NCBI RefSeq assembly: GCF_002906655.1 | Contig: NZ_CP025794.1 | Span: forward strand, 186,001-250,000 | Source of the DNA: Vibrio hyugaensis | Lineage (GTDB): Bacteria; Pseudomonadota; Gammaproteobacteria; Enterobacterales; Vibrionaceae | Length of the DNA: 64,000 nt | Direction of reading: 5' to 3' | Part shown: positions 33,706 through 41,917 of the stretch, in pieces | How the letters are laid out: each line of letters opens with the position of its first letter | Numbering within the stretch: the first letter of the stretch is position 1 | Position numbers and translations under genes: made by a program | Notes under the pieces: model-generated | Database searches by the model: none | What the model saw: only the letters and a program-made list of their open reading frames with translations | What the model was told of the DNA's origin: nothing

Positions 33706-35646
33706 TTATTCCTCAACCTTTGTCGGCGGGAAATATATCGAATCACCTTCGCCCGTTAAGATGCTGATATTATTTGGCTTTCCGTCTTCATCCAACCTCA
33801 GCTCGCCAATCGCACTTTGGTTCACGAGTCGATAAAAATTGTGGTTGCTTGGTGCGCGTTTAAAAATCTTTAAACGCTTACGTTTGGTAAACAAGTTCAA
33901 TGGCGAGCGAGGGCTATACAGCAGGCGATCCATTGCATCACATGCGCTCAGTAGTTGCGCTGGAAACTGGTTCTTAATCCCACTACAAGTGATCTGATAG
34001 ATGTTTGGACTATTACGGCGAAAACGCAATTTGATGTCATAGGCGAAAGAGTAGTGTACATCGCCAGAGAGAATCACGAAGTTAGTTGGGGTTTTGGTGT
34101 GAGTGAAAATACTGATCAAAGTATTCGCACTACCCGGATGCGCCATCCAGTTTTCCGCGTCTATCAGCAGCGGCTGACCAAAACTGGTCATGATGCGTTG
34201 CAGCGTCTCAATAAACTTCACACCAAACATAGGTGCAGCAGAAACGATGATCACTTTGTCTTGATGCATCAATTCTTGTTGGAATTCAATCAAGGCTTCC
34301 CAATCCATCAAGCCCGACGGTTTATTCATGCGTGATTCTGAACGCCAGCGGCGAGTACGCGTATCCAGTACCACCACTTTTGGAGAGGTATGAATCGTAT
34401 AGTGCCAATCTTCAAACCGATAGAGGTACTTAATGAACTCGTCTTGAGATTCTGAAGTCAGCTCTTCAAAGTAACGGCGCGCATGCTCCATAAACGGGGC
34501 GTTAAATTTTTCTGGCGCGTTTCCCCAACCTTGGCACAGCCAATAGGCAATCAGGCTGTTGCCGATGATGCGATGCGAAAAGAGGTTCTCATTGGCTGCT
34601 TTTTCCCAGCCAACCGTTAGGTTCCAATCGTCGGTCACGTCATGGTCATCAAAAATCATGTAAGTAGGTACGTGAGCGAGCAAACGCTGAACTTTATCCA
34701 AGCCTTCGACAAACGCATCGATATGGACTTTCTCATCACGCCAATGTTGCTGCCATTTCGGCTCTAACGCTTTTCCGCCCGTTGTAAATTCTCTCTCCAA
34801 TAAACGTTCACGATTGACTAACGTCCAAGGTACTGGAGACCAAACGAGCAAGTACATCGCAAACAGTTCGGCAAAGCTGATGAGATGGTTTTCGCATTCA
34901 CGTGAACTGAAAATAGGGGTACCACGATGGGGAAAGAACTTGCTCAGTAAGCTTCCGTCGTCAACGTAGTGGGGCAGAATGTTATCTCGGCCATAAAAGC
35001 AATCTGGACTTTGATACAGTGCTTGCGTGTTTTTGATTGGTGCTTGATCGAACTCTTCATCAGGCAAGCCTAACAATTCGATCAATTGCTCAATCGCATC
35101 CAGCATTGGACCCGCTACATGATCGGCATAGATTTGGTCGCCGCTCATGATGAGCATATCAGGGCGGTCTTCTATCGGTTGGCTAGCGACTTTTACGTCC
35201 GCTTGGACAAGGCTATCTTTACTAAAGTGATGGGGATTACGGCAAGAACCGTGCAAGACATAATCGGCTTTCTCGCTGATTAGGAACTCGATACCTTGCG
35301 CTGCGTTTTTGTCTTCGCCATAGATAAGGTGGGGCATCAACTCGGTCAACAAACCGGATTGAGTATGGATTTGATAGCGCAATGCTTGATGGGTAGGAAA
35401 CTCTCCTTGCAGCGTGAGCATACAAACCCAAGCGCGTTTACCAACTTGTAAGAGATGCTCTGCTAATACTGGTTGAGAGTAGTATTGTTCGCTCGTGTTT
35501 GCATCGCTGATTTCAACCAAGCCTTCGAGAGGTTGCGTTGTCACCAACCAAATATTCACTTCCTTCGCGGTGACCTTTCTTAAAATCGGACCGGCAATAA
35601 TCAGGGGAAGAGAGGAAAGTTCGTTGGTATTGAGCGATGTTGGCAA
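33706..35646 (-). CDS. PhoD-like metallophosphatase (cytoplasmic)
   Basis: The 646-aa protein contains the metallophosphatase motifs GDQIYAD at 169-175, FDDHDVTDDWN at 332-342 and SGDVHYSF at 527-534, the order seen in PhoD-like phosphatases. It lacks a signal peptide, unlike Bacillus PhoD, so the enzyme is probably cytosolic with an unknown phosphoester substrate. It follows the small gene at 35669 by about 20 bases, probably in one transcript. Confidence 0.88.
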   Translation of the reverse strand: MPTSLNTNELSSLPLIIAGPILRKVTAKEVNIWLVTTQPLEGLVEISDANTSEQYYSQPVLAEHLLQVGKRAWVCMLTLQGEFPTHQALRYQIHTQSGLLTELMPHLIYGEDKNAAQGIEFLISEKADYVLHGSCRNPHHFSKDSLVQADVKVASQPIEDRPDMLIMSGDQIYADHVAGPMLDAIEQLIELLGLPDEEFDQAPIKNTQALYQSPDCFYGRDNILPHYVDDGSLLSKFFPHRGTPIFSSRECENHLISFAELFAMYLLVWSPVPWTLVNRERLLEREFTTGGKALEPKWQQHWRDEKVHIDAFVEGLDKVQRLLAHVPTYMIFDDHDVTDDWNLTVGWEKAANENLFSHRIIGNSLIAYWLCQGWGNAPEKFNAPFMEHARRYFEELTSESQDEFIKYLYRFEDWHYTIHTSPKVVVLDTRTRRWRSESRMNKPSGLMDWEALIEFQQELMHQDKVIIVSAAPMFGVKFIETLQRIMTSFGQPLLIDAENWMAHPGSANTLISIFTHTKTPTNFVILSGDVHYSFAYDIKLRFRRNSPNIYQITCSGIKNQFPAQLLSACDAMDRLLYSPRSPLNLFTKRKRLKIFKRAPSNHNFYRLVNQSAIGELRLDEDGKPNNISILTGEGDSIYFPPTKVEE

Positions 35647-35668
35647 AGTGGTTCCTTAATATTTTGAA

Positions 35669-36016
35669 TCAGTATTCTGAATCTTCTTCGAGTATTTCGA
35701 TAACTTGTGAGCTGCTAAGTTCATGTCCCATCAAAAACAAACCTAACATCGCATCGGCTTTAGAAGCATTGTCGCTGTCTTCATCGAGAATTTGTTGAAG
35801 GCGAGTGCGAATCAAGTCAATTTCATGATCAACAAAACCACGGCCTTCTTCGCCTTGATTATCTTCTGGCGCATTATCGAAATGCAAAAACAACATGTCA
35901 CCGTCGAGCGTGGTGCTCTCTAAACGCTCTGGTAGCCATTCTTCACCCATCACGATATCGGGATCGCTACCATCAGGCAAATTGTTGATAAGGGAGATGA
36001 GTTCAGATGCTTTCAC
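35669..36016 (-). CDS. Small acidic protein of unknown function
   Basis: The 115-aa protein is strongly acidic (PEDNQGEEGRG, EILEEDSEY) with no signal peptide or membrane segment. I do not recognise the family. It lies immediately upstream of the PhoD-like phosphatase gene in the same orientation, so the two are probably co-transcribed. Its promoter region (36017-36152) lies next to the insertion sequence. Confidence 0.7.
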   Translation of the reverse strand: MKASELISLINNLPDGSDPDIVMGEEWLPERLESTTLDGDMLFLHFDNAPEDNQGEEGRGFVDHEIDLIRTRLQQILDEDSDNASKADAMLGLFLMGHELSSSQVIEILEEDSEY

Positions 36017-36152
36017 GATAAATTGCGGCTTTGGTCATTGGTTTTCTATTGTATCGGCGAATCTGGCAAAAATCTAAATCTCATTGCTGAGAGAAGAGAT
36101 AATTTTGACCGTTTCGTGCTTGATTGCGTGCAGAGTAATCAACCAATGAAAA

Positions 36153-36172
36153 AGAGCTCGTTTCCGAGCTCT
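36153..36172. repeat. Left 20-bp target site duplication of the IS, itself a terminator hairpin
   Basis: AGAGCTCGTTTCCGAGCTCT is a perfect 8-bp stem with TTTC loop and is identical to the sequence at 37766-37785. The left copy keeps the T-rich tail on the minus strand (CTCTTTTTC), so it is still a functional-looking terminator. Confidence 0.9.
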
Positions 36173-37765
36173 CAGATTGATGACGAACCCCACCTTTTTC
36201 GGTGGGGTTCTTTTTTATAAGCGACCGTAGGTCGCGATCGCGATATTTTTCGCTATACCAGATTTAATCTGTTCCAACTCTTAAACAAGTATTTAGAAGC
36301 TAATATTTGTCTTATTTGAGCCATATTGAACCCCATTTTTTGTAAATAACTCATTACTAGAGCTATCTTCTTGATGTTTTGAGCTGCGGCAGCTAACCAA
36401 CACTGCATTTGCACTTTGCTTAGCCCACGGAAGCGGGCATAACGGTGCCCATGGTGCTGCTTAGCATCAGCGAAGCTTCTTTCTACCGTCTCACTTCTTC
36501 GTCTATACGTCTTCTTCCCATAGGGAGAGAGCCGCATTTGGTTCGCTCTCTCCACTGCATCTGTATAGATGTGTCTGGTGATGACTTTCTTCATGTTTTT
36601 ACTTTGAGTACAGTCATTTCGCATTGGGCAGAGCACGCATTCTTTCGGGTCTGAGTGATACTCTCTATAAGCATCTCGTGACGTCGTTTTGTAGATAAGC
36701 GTTTGCCCATTTGGACATCGATAACTGTCACTCTCTTTGTGGTAGATAAAGTGCTTCTTCTTGAACGTGTTCTTTGTTCTTGATGGCCTACGGTAGCCGA
36801 ACACACCTAAGATATTTCGGCGCTCTAATGACTCTGCCACGGGAGCGGTAAAATAGCCGGCATCGAGACCAACAGCTATAGGGTTAAGGTTGAACTGCTC
36901 TAGCGTGTAGTCCAGTCGTTCAATATAGGGTTGAGAGTCATTGATATTACCTGCCGTCGCATGAGTGTCGACGATGATCCCATGCAGACCATCGACGGTA
37001 CGATGGTCAAGGTAGAAGAAGCCTTGTGGTTTATTGTCTCTCGTCATAAAACCACTTTCTGGGTCTGTAGTACTGACTTTCGTATTCTTTGTTTTAGGCT
37101 CGGATACTCGTGCCTTAAGCGACTTCTTTCCTTCTCGTTCTCGGTCTAATGCAACGTCTTCATCAAGCATGTCGAGGTAAGCACTGGCTCGAACGTCTCT
37201 GACCTCATTGGTGTGTTTATTTTTGTTAGCGTTTGCTTTGAGGTGAGTGCTGTCGGTAAAGAGTTGCTGCCCAGCGACCAAGCCTTTGGCCATAGCCTGC
37301 TCAACGATGTTGATAAAGATACGTTCGAATACGTCGGTATTATTGAAGCGGCGAATACGGTTTTGGCTCAGTGTTGAAGCATGGATAACCTTCTCCGTTA
37401 ACGACATGCGCAAGAACCAACGATAGGCTACATTGACTTCAATCTCTTTAACGAGCTGTCGCTCGCTTTTGATTCCGAAGAGGTAGCCAATAAAAATGAT
37501 TTTGAAAAGTCGAACAGGGTCAACAGGTGGTCGACCGTTATCTTGACAATAGAGGTGAGCGACTTGGTCCCGGATAAATTCGAAGTCTATGGCTTTATCA
37601 ATTTTGCGGACTAAATGGCCTTTAGGAACTAACTGCTCCATCGTCACCATTTCAAATTCGTATTGTTGAGGAGAAGGATCTTGTAGCATATTGGAGTATC
37701 CACTTTTCGATACCCCTATTAGATCAAAGGTCTAGCCTGATGGCTAGACCTTTGTCAGCAGTCTG
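36173..37765 (-). mobile_element. IS1182-type insertion sequence, complete, 1593 bp
   Basis: The element is bounded by imperfect inverted ends CAGATTGATGAC (36173-36184) and, on the other strand, CAGACTGCTGAC (37754-37765), matching at 10 of 12 bases. It is flanked by a 20-bp direct repeat. Subterminal hairpins lie inside both ends: a 9-bp stem plus T run at 36185-36216 and a perfect 13-bp stem at 37725-37754. They would shield the transposase gene from read-through. One intact transposase gene fills the interior. Confidence 0.85.
36253..37689 (-). CDS. IS1182-family DDE transposase
   Basis: The 478-aa protein is intact. It has the N-terminal DUF772-type domain (about 15-100) and a DDE catalytic core: D146 in FTDSTHLKAN, D276 in GLDAGYF and E403 in TVERSFADAK. 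A cysteine cluster (C325, C351, C354, C360) lies in the insertion between the second D and the E. It should catalyse cut-and-paste movement of the surrounding element. No frameshift or truncation is seen, so it could still be active. Confidence 0.92.
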   Translation of the reverse strand: MLQDPSPQQYEFEMVTMEQLVPKGHLVRKIDKAIDFEFIRDQVAHLYCQDNGRPPVDPVRLFKIIFIGYLFGIKSERQLVKEIEVNVAYRWFLRMSLTEKVIHASTLSQNRIRRFNNTDVFERIFINIVEQAMAKGLVAGQQLFTDSTHLKANANKNKHTNEVRDVRASAYLDMLDEDVALDREREGKKSLKARVSEPKTKNTKVSTTDPESGFMTRDNKPQGFFYLDHRTVDGLHGIIVDTHATAGNINDSQPYIERLDYTLEQFNLNPIAVGLDAGYFTAPVAESLERRNILGVFGYRRPSRTKNTFKKKHFIYHKESDSYRCPNGQTLIYKTTSRDAYREYHSDPKECVLCPMRNDCTQSKNMKKVITRHIYTDAVERANQMRLSPYGKKTYRRRSETVERSFADAKQHHGHRYARFRGLSKVQMQCWLAAAAQNIKKIALVMSYLQKMGFNMAQIRQILASKYLFKSWNRLNLV

Positions 37766-37785
37766 AGAGCTCGTTTCCGAGCTCT
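37766..37785. repeat. Right 20-bp target site duplication (terminator hairpin without T tail)
   Basis: This is the second copy of AGAGCTCGTTTCCGAGCTCT. On the minus strand, the direction of the protease gene, it is now followed by the IS end instead of the original T tract. Confidence 0.9.
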
Positions 37786-37805
37786 TTGTTAAAGGGGAGG
37801 CTGGG

Positions 37806-39824
37806 TTATTGGCAACTGCCTTCAAAAGTCCATAGCCAATAGTTGTCGAATGGATTCGCGCCCCAGTTGTCTTGTGAGGCGACAAAGTGATTGCCCCAGT
37901 ATTTCACCGCCGTGCCCGCAGGGTAGTAATAGTACGGAGACCACTCTTCTAGGTCTGCACATTGATCTTGTGGAACCGGCTCTGGTTGTGGTGCTTCTAA
38001 CTCTGCGCTCACTGCCACGTAAACGTCGGATGAGCCTTGAGTGTTCGCCGCTAGCACGTAGATATCAGCCCCTTTAATACCACTGAAACCGCAATACTCG
38101 TGGTTACCTTCATTAGTCGAAACGCAGTCGTAGTCAGAAAGTGTTGCTGGACGGTCGATTGCAACATACATGTCGACATTGCCGTAACCATTGTAAGTTT
38201 GCACCCAAACCTCATCAGCCGGAGACTGTCGCAAGACAAACTGTTGTTCGCCATTCGACGTGATTTCAACAGGTGTTGGCATATTGATCTTCAACTCTGT
38301 CGCCCCGTGCTCTGGCTCAGGATTCGGTGTTGGCGTTGGTTGAGCATCGCCACAGTTCATTACTTGCACACCAACTTCTGCGAATGCTGATGTTACCGCA
38401 GTGCCATCGTATCCAAGTTTTTGTGCCGCTTTACAAACGCCTTCCGCACCTTGTTGGAAGTTCGAGTTTGGTTGCCAGTAAAGCTGGTTGGCCGTTGCAT
38501 AAGCAACAAACGCTTTCTTGATGTCCCAATTTGGGCTCATTGCCAAATGGTAGAAGGCTTTGTTGAAAATGCCTGAGCTGTGGTGAACATCGATGCCATT
38601 GTAGTATTCGTTTATATGGTCGATTGAGGAACCGTCATGGCTTGGGTTGATGAAGTAACGCATAGCGGGCGAGTATTTCATCACGTGTTCGCCCATCTTC
38701 CAATTAAAGCTGCCATGCACATATTGGCTAAGTGCTGCAGCGGCGACATCGGAAAAGGACTCATTCATTCCGCCCGACATACCACGATATTCCAACCCAG
38801 AGTTTTGCTCGGTAAAGCCATGGCTAACCTCATGAGCAATAACGTCCCACGTTGCCAGTGGGTACATTGAGTTATTGCCGTCACCAAAGGTCATTTGGCG
38901 ACCATCCCAAAAAGCATTCCCATAGTTCGAACCGTAGTGAACACGCATTGTTAGCTTTTGACGAATAGGGCGAGCACCAATCCAATCTTGGTACATATCA
39001 AACACACGTTGACCAAAGTAGTGCGCGTCATTCATTGGAGCGTAGGCGCCATTTACTTCTCGATAGTTGTTCACGTTACAGTCAAAACGATGAACTTGAC
39101 CACCCCATTGTTGGTTGTTCATGTTGAGTGTAATGACGTTTTCGCTGTCCATTTGGCAGTATTGATTAACTTGGAATCCACCAAACTTGGTGTTGGGACC
39201 AAAGTAGTAACGGCCGCTTTTGCGGTTGCCTCCCGGTCCTTCGGCTTCCAAAAACGCGATCCCATCCCATTGGTCGACGATCTCACCTGATTTTGCATCT
39301 ACCAAAGTGATAGGGCGAGAAGGGCGGAAATTCTTAATCTGGATTGCATCGACTTTGTAAATCAATCGCGCGGTTTGTTGTTCATCTAACCAGACCATTA
39401 GCTCTGCCTGAGCGTCATCACTTGGCGATTTGCTTGCTGCGAGACCTTGACGGTTGCCCGTTGCGATCTCAATGGCTTGCTTGCCACTGATCATAGGTAG
39501 GGTTGAATCAATATCGCTCTCAATGCCGACAACAACATCACCATCGACAGGTTGAGCAAATCCTCGAGTAGAGAGATCGGCGACAACGGAGTGTCCGTAA
39601 ACCGGTATGCCGTAATGGAGTTGCTGTTTGCGAACCAAAATTTGGTTACCGATTTCGACTCGATTGATGTCTCGATAACTCAGCTCAGTGTTCGCCGCGG
39701 AATAGGACGCTCGTTGTGTGTTATTGAGTGCCGTAGATAGATCCGTTTGTGAATGGTCCAGAATTTGTGCTGCATGTGAAGCAAAAGCGAAGGGCGCAAG
39801 CGTTAATAAAGTGACGTTTCGCAT
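37806..39824 (-). CDS. Secreted M4 (thermolysin-type) metalloprotease with PPC and chitin-binding tail
   Basis: The 672-aa preproprotein has a signal peptide (1-18), an FTP propeptide region (about 25-80), a PepSY-like region (about 110-190), and a thermolysin domain with zinc motif HEVSH at 331-335 and third ligand E355 in GGMNESFSD. After a proline-rich linker (PTPTPNPEPEH) comes a PPC domain (about 520-610), then a C-terminal CBM5/12-type carbohydrate-binding module (PAGTAVKYWGNHFVA). It resembles vibriolysins/HapA, secreted by the type II system and acting outside the cell. The CBM suggests binding to chitin. Its downstream terminator has been split by the insertion sequence. Confidence 0.92.
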   Translation of the reverse strand: MRNVTLLTLAPFAFASHAAQILDHSQTDLSTALNNTQRASYSAANTELSYRDINRVEIGNQILVRKQQLHYGIPVYGHSVVADLSTRGFAQPVDGDVVVGIESDIDSTLPMISGKQAIEIATGNRQGLAASKSPSDDAQAELMVWLDEQQTARLIYKVDAIQIKNFRPSRPITLVDAKSGEIVDQWDGIAFLEAEGPGGNRKSGRYYFGPNTKFGGFQVNQYCQMDSENVITLNMNNQQWGGQVHRFDCNVNNYREVNGAYAPMNDAHYFGQRVFDMYQDWIGARPIRQKLTMRVHYGSNYGNAFWDGRQMTFGDGNNSMYPLATWDVIAHEVSHGFTEQNSGLEYRGMSGGMNESFSDVAAAALSQYVHGSFNWKMGEHVMKYSPAMRYFINPSHDGSSIDHINEYYNGIDVHHSSGIFNKAFYHLAMSPNWDIKKAFVAYATANQLYWQPNSNFQQGAEGVCKAAQKLGYDGTAVTSAFAEVGVQVMNCGDAQPTPTPNPEPEHGATELKINMPTPVEITSNGEQQFVLRQSPADEVWVQTYNGYGNVDMYVAIDRPATLSDYDCVSTNEGNHEYCGFSGIKGADIYVLAANTQGSSDVYVAVSAELEAPQPEPVPQDQCADLEEWSPYYYYPAGTAVKYWGNHFVASQDNWGANPFDNYWLWTFEGSCQ

Positions 39825-40081
39825 AGTTTACCTTTTTATTATGTGTATTTATTTGCATAAGAAATGCGAGTGCAGGGTAAAGATAATTAAGTAATATGTT
39901 TAAGTGCAATTAATTGAATATTTGACGTTAATTCAAAATAAATTTATAAATCGCTCAAGGTTTGTACTGTGATATGAGGGGAGATGTAGTCTTGTAGGAA
40001 TTTTTAACCGATCTTAGACCAAAGTCAGATATACTCTTTGTGATTGAATACTGTCTCTAATTACAGCGACATAGGAGAGCT

Positions 40082-41395
40082 ATGAAACACCTACTAGGAA
40101 CATCGCTAGTCTGTTCAGGCTTATTGCTAAGCGGAGCCGCATTTGCTGAGTCGAAGCATGCTGAACAAGAGTGGGGCATTGCTGCGATGTACCGGACTGC
40201 TGCGATTCCTTTTTATACCGCTGACGATGACTCGACGGTAAGCACGTTTGTGCCAATGATGTTCTTTGAGAATGAGCACCTTTACATTGATGGCCTTGAA
40301 GGTGGCGTGTTCTTGTATGATGAGGGCGACTCAGATTGGCGTGCGAGTGCGATCATGCGCTTGCGCTTTGTTGACATACCTAAATCGGTTCAAAACGCTT
40401 TTGAGGGTGATCGCGTCGACTTCGGTGGCCAAATTCGTTACAACTTTGACGAGAACTGGCGCGCCGAATTCGAAGTGATGACGGATGACGAATTCCAATT
40501 TCATTCCAACTACCGTATCGCGGCTAACTATGAGTTAGGCGACTGGGAGTTGGAACCTTCTTTTACCATTCGTTATAAAGATGCCGATTTCAACAGTACT
40601 TATTATTCGTTTGATGAAGTAACGGGCGAGAAAATTGGTGCAGGTATTGATGCGAACTTAGGCATTAAAGCCCGATACCACGTCATTTCTAATTTGTACC
40701 TACTCGGTGAAACGAGCGTTACTCGTCTCGACAGCGAAGCGTACAATAGCCAAATCGTGGAAGACCGCTATCAGGGTGAAGTATTCGTTGGCTTTGGTTT
40801 CTTCAATGACAAAGGGAAGGCTCGTAAATCAGAGTTGAGCAACCGTCCGTATCTGCGTGTTGCACATGGTTGGGCAACGCCGTCCAATATTGGCGATATT
40901 TTCAAATTTAATGCCGAGAAGGACGAGTACAACAACCAGCTCACCTCATTATTCTACGGACACCCATTGACGGATGAAATCTTCGGTTTCCCAATTGATA
41001 TCTACCTAACACCAGGTTTGGTTCACCATTGGTCATCTGAAGTTCAATCGTCCAGCACTGAATATGTGATGGCGATTAAGGCTTACTACACCTTTAATTG
41101 GCCAACCAAATGGCGTTTCGGCGTAGCAGAGGGTATGTCTTACATCGATAACATTACCTATATCGAAGGTACTGAGATGGAAGAGAAAGGTTACACAGCA
41201 AGTAATTTGCTGAACTATCTCGACTTCTCATTTGATGTGAATGTAGGCGATCTGTTTAACCAGAAAGATTGGGAAAACATGTGGGTCGGTTACTCATTAC
41301 ATCACCGAAGTGCTATCTTCGAGAGTGCTTCCCAGTTTGGCCGCATCAAAGGCGGCAGTAACTACAATACCATCTACTTCCAGTATGATTTTTAA
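40082..41395 (+). CDS. MipA/OmpV-family outer membrane protein, long form
   Basis: The 437-aa protein has a signal peptide (MKHLLGTSLVCSGLLLSGAAFA, about 22 residues), repeated beta-strand alternation and a C-terminal aromatic residue (YFQYDF), as in outer membrane beta-barrels. The early VPMMFFENEHLYIDGLEGGVFLY stretch fits MipA/OmpV proteins. It is much longer than the family's usual 250-270 residues. The final part (YSLHHRSAIFES, then GGSNYNT) might belong to a second barrel type. Function not known; it is a single gene with a terminator. Confidence 0.72.
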   Translation: MKHLLGTSLVCSGLLLSGAAFAESKHAEQEWGIAAMYRTAAIPFYTADDDSTVSTFVPMMFFENEHLYIDGLEGGVFLYDEGDSDWRASAIMRLRFVDIPKSVQNAFEGDRVDFGGQIRYNFDENWRAEFEVMTDDEFQFHSNYRIAANYELGDWELEPSFTIRYKDADFNSTYYSFDEVTGEKIGAGIDANLGIKARYHVISNLYLLGETSVTRLDSEAYNSQIVEDRYQGEVFVGFGFFNDKGKARKSELSNRPYLRVAHGWATPSNIGDIFKFNAEKDEYNNQLTSLFYGHPLTDEIFGFPIDIYLTPGLVHHWSSEVQSSSTEYVMAIKAYYTFNWPTKWRFGVAEGMSYIDNITYIEGTEMEEKGYTASNLLNYLDFSFDVNVGDLFNQKDWENMWVGYSLHHRSAIFESASQFGRIKGGSNYNTIYFQYDF

Positions 41396-41419
41396 TCTCT
41401 GTTGAGAATTAATAAAAAT

Positions 41420-41456
41420 AAGCCTCATCTTGACATGAGGCTTGTTTATTTTTTTA
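41420..41456 (+). terminator. Rho-independent terminator
   Basis: A perfect 9-bp stem (AAGCCTCAT / ATGAGGCTT) is followed by a T-rich tract, downstream of the OmpV-like gene. Confidence 0.85.
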
Positions 41457-41917
41457 ATTGGTAATTGTTCTTATTTCCATTCCTCTGTATTCGTATTTAT
41501 TATCCATTCCATTTTAAAACTATTCTAATATTTAATTGAATTGACACCTCTCTGACCTATTAATATTTCATTCATATAAAACGTTGAAATGAAATATAAG
41601 ATTGCATTTTGTCTTTTTTAATAATTGACTGTGGTCAAGATTATCACCCCTTAAATCTACAAGGATATTAATAGTGGCGGGTGGCCATGCCTTAGTTGCT
41701 CAAGGCTTGTGCTGTCTAGCTTAATTGATGGTTTTGTAGAAATGTTGCTTTGATTTGCCTTGTGTATTAATTAAAGCGAAATTAGATATTTTCAATGAAT
41801 GCCTATTTTGAAAATACAATCTCTATGTCTTTTATTTCTAACGAGTGTTCTTTCCCCACTTAAAGCCATTAATTAAGCGCCACGACCAAATTCAAAAACG
41901 TAATTTAGGAAAAAACC
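41457..41917. other. Long leader region of the dms operon
   Basis: These 461 AT-rich bases have no supportable gene. They carry the FNR-type dyad at 41625-41638, and a -10-like TATTAA at 41666-41671 follows at a plausible spacing. If transcription starts there, the 5' untranslated region is about 240 bases long, leaving room for further regulation that I could not identify. Confidence 0.6.
41625..41638. promoter_or_regulatory. FNR-type binding site of the DMSO reductase operon
   Basis: TTGACTGTGGTCAA is a perfect dyad of the FNR form TTGAT-N4-ATCAA, with C and G at the inner positions. Its downstream operon encodes an anaerobic reductase normally activated by FNR. Confidence 0.65.
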
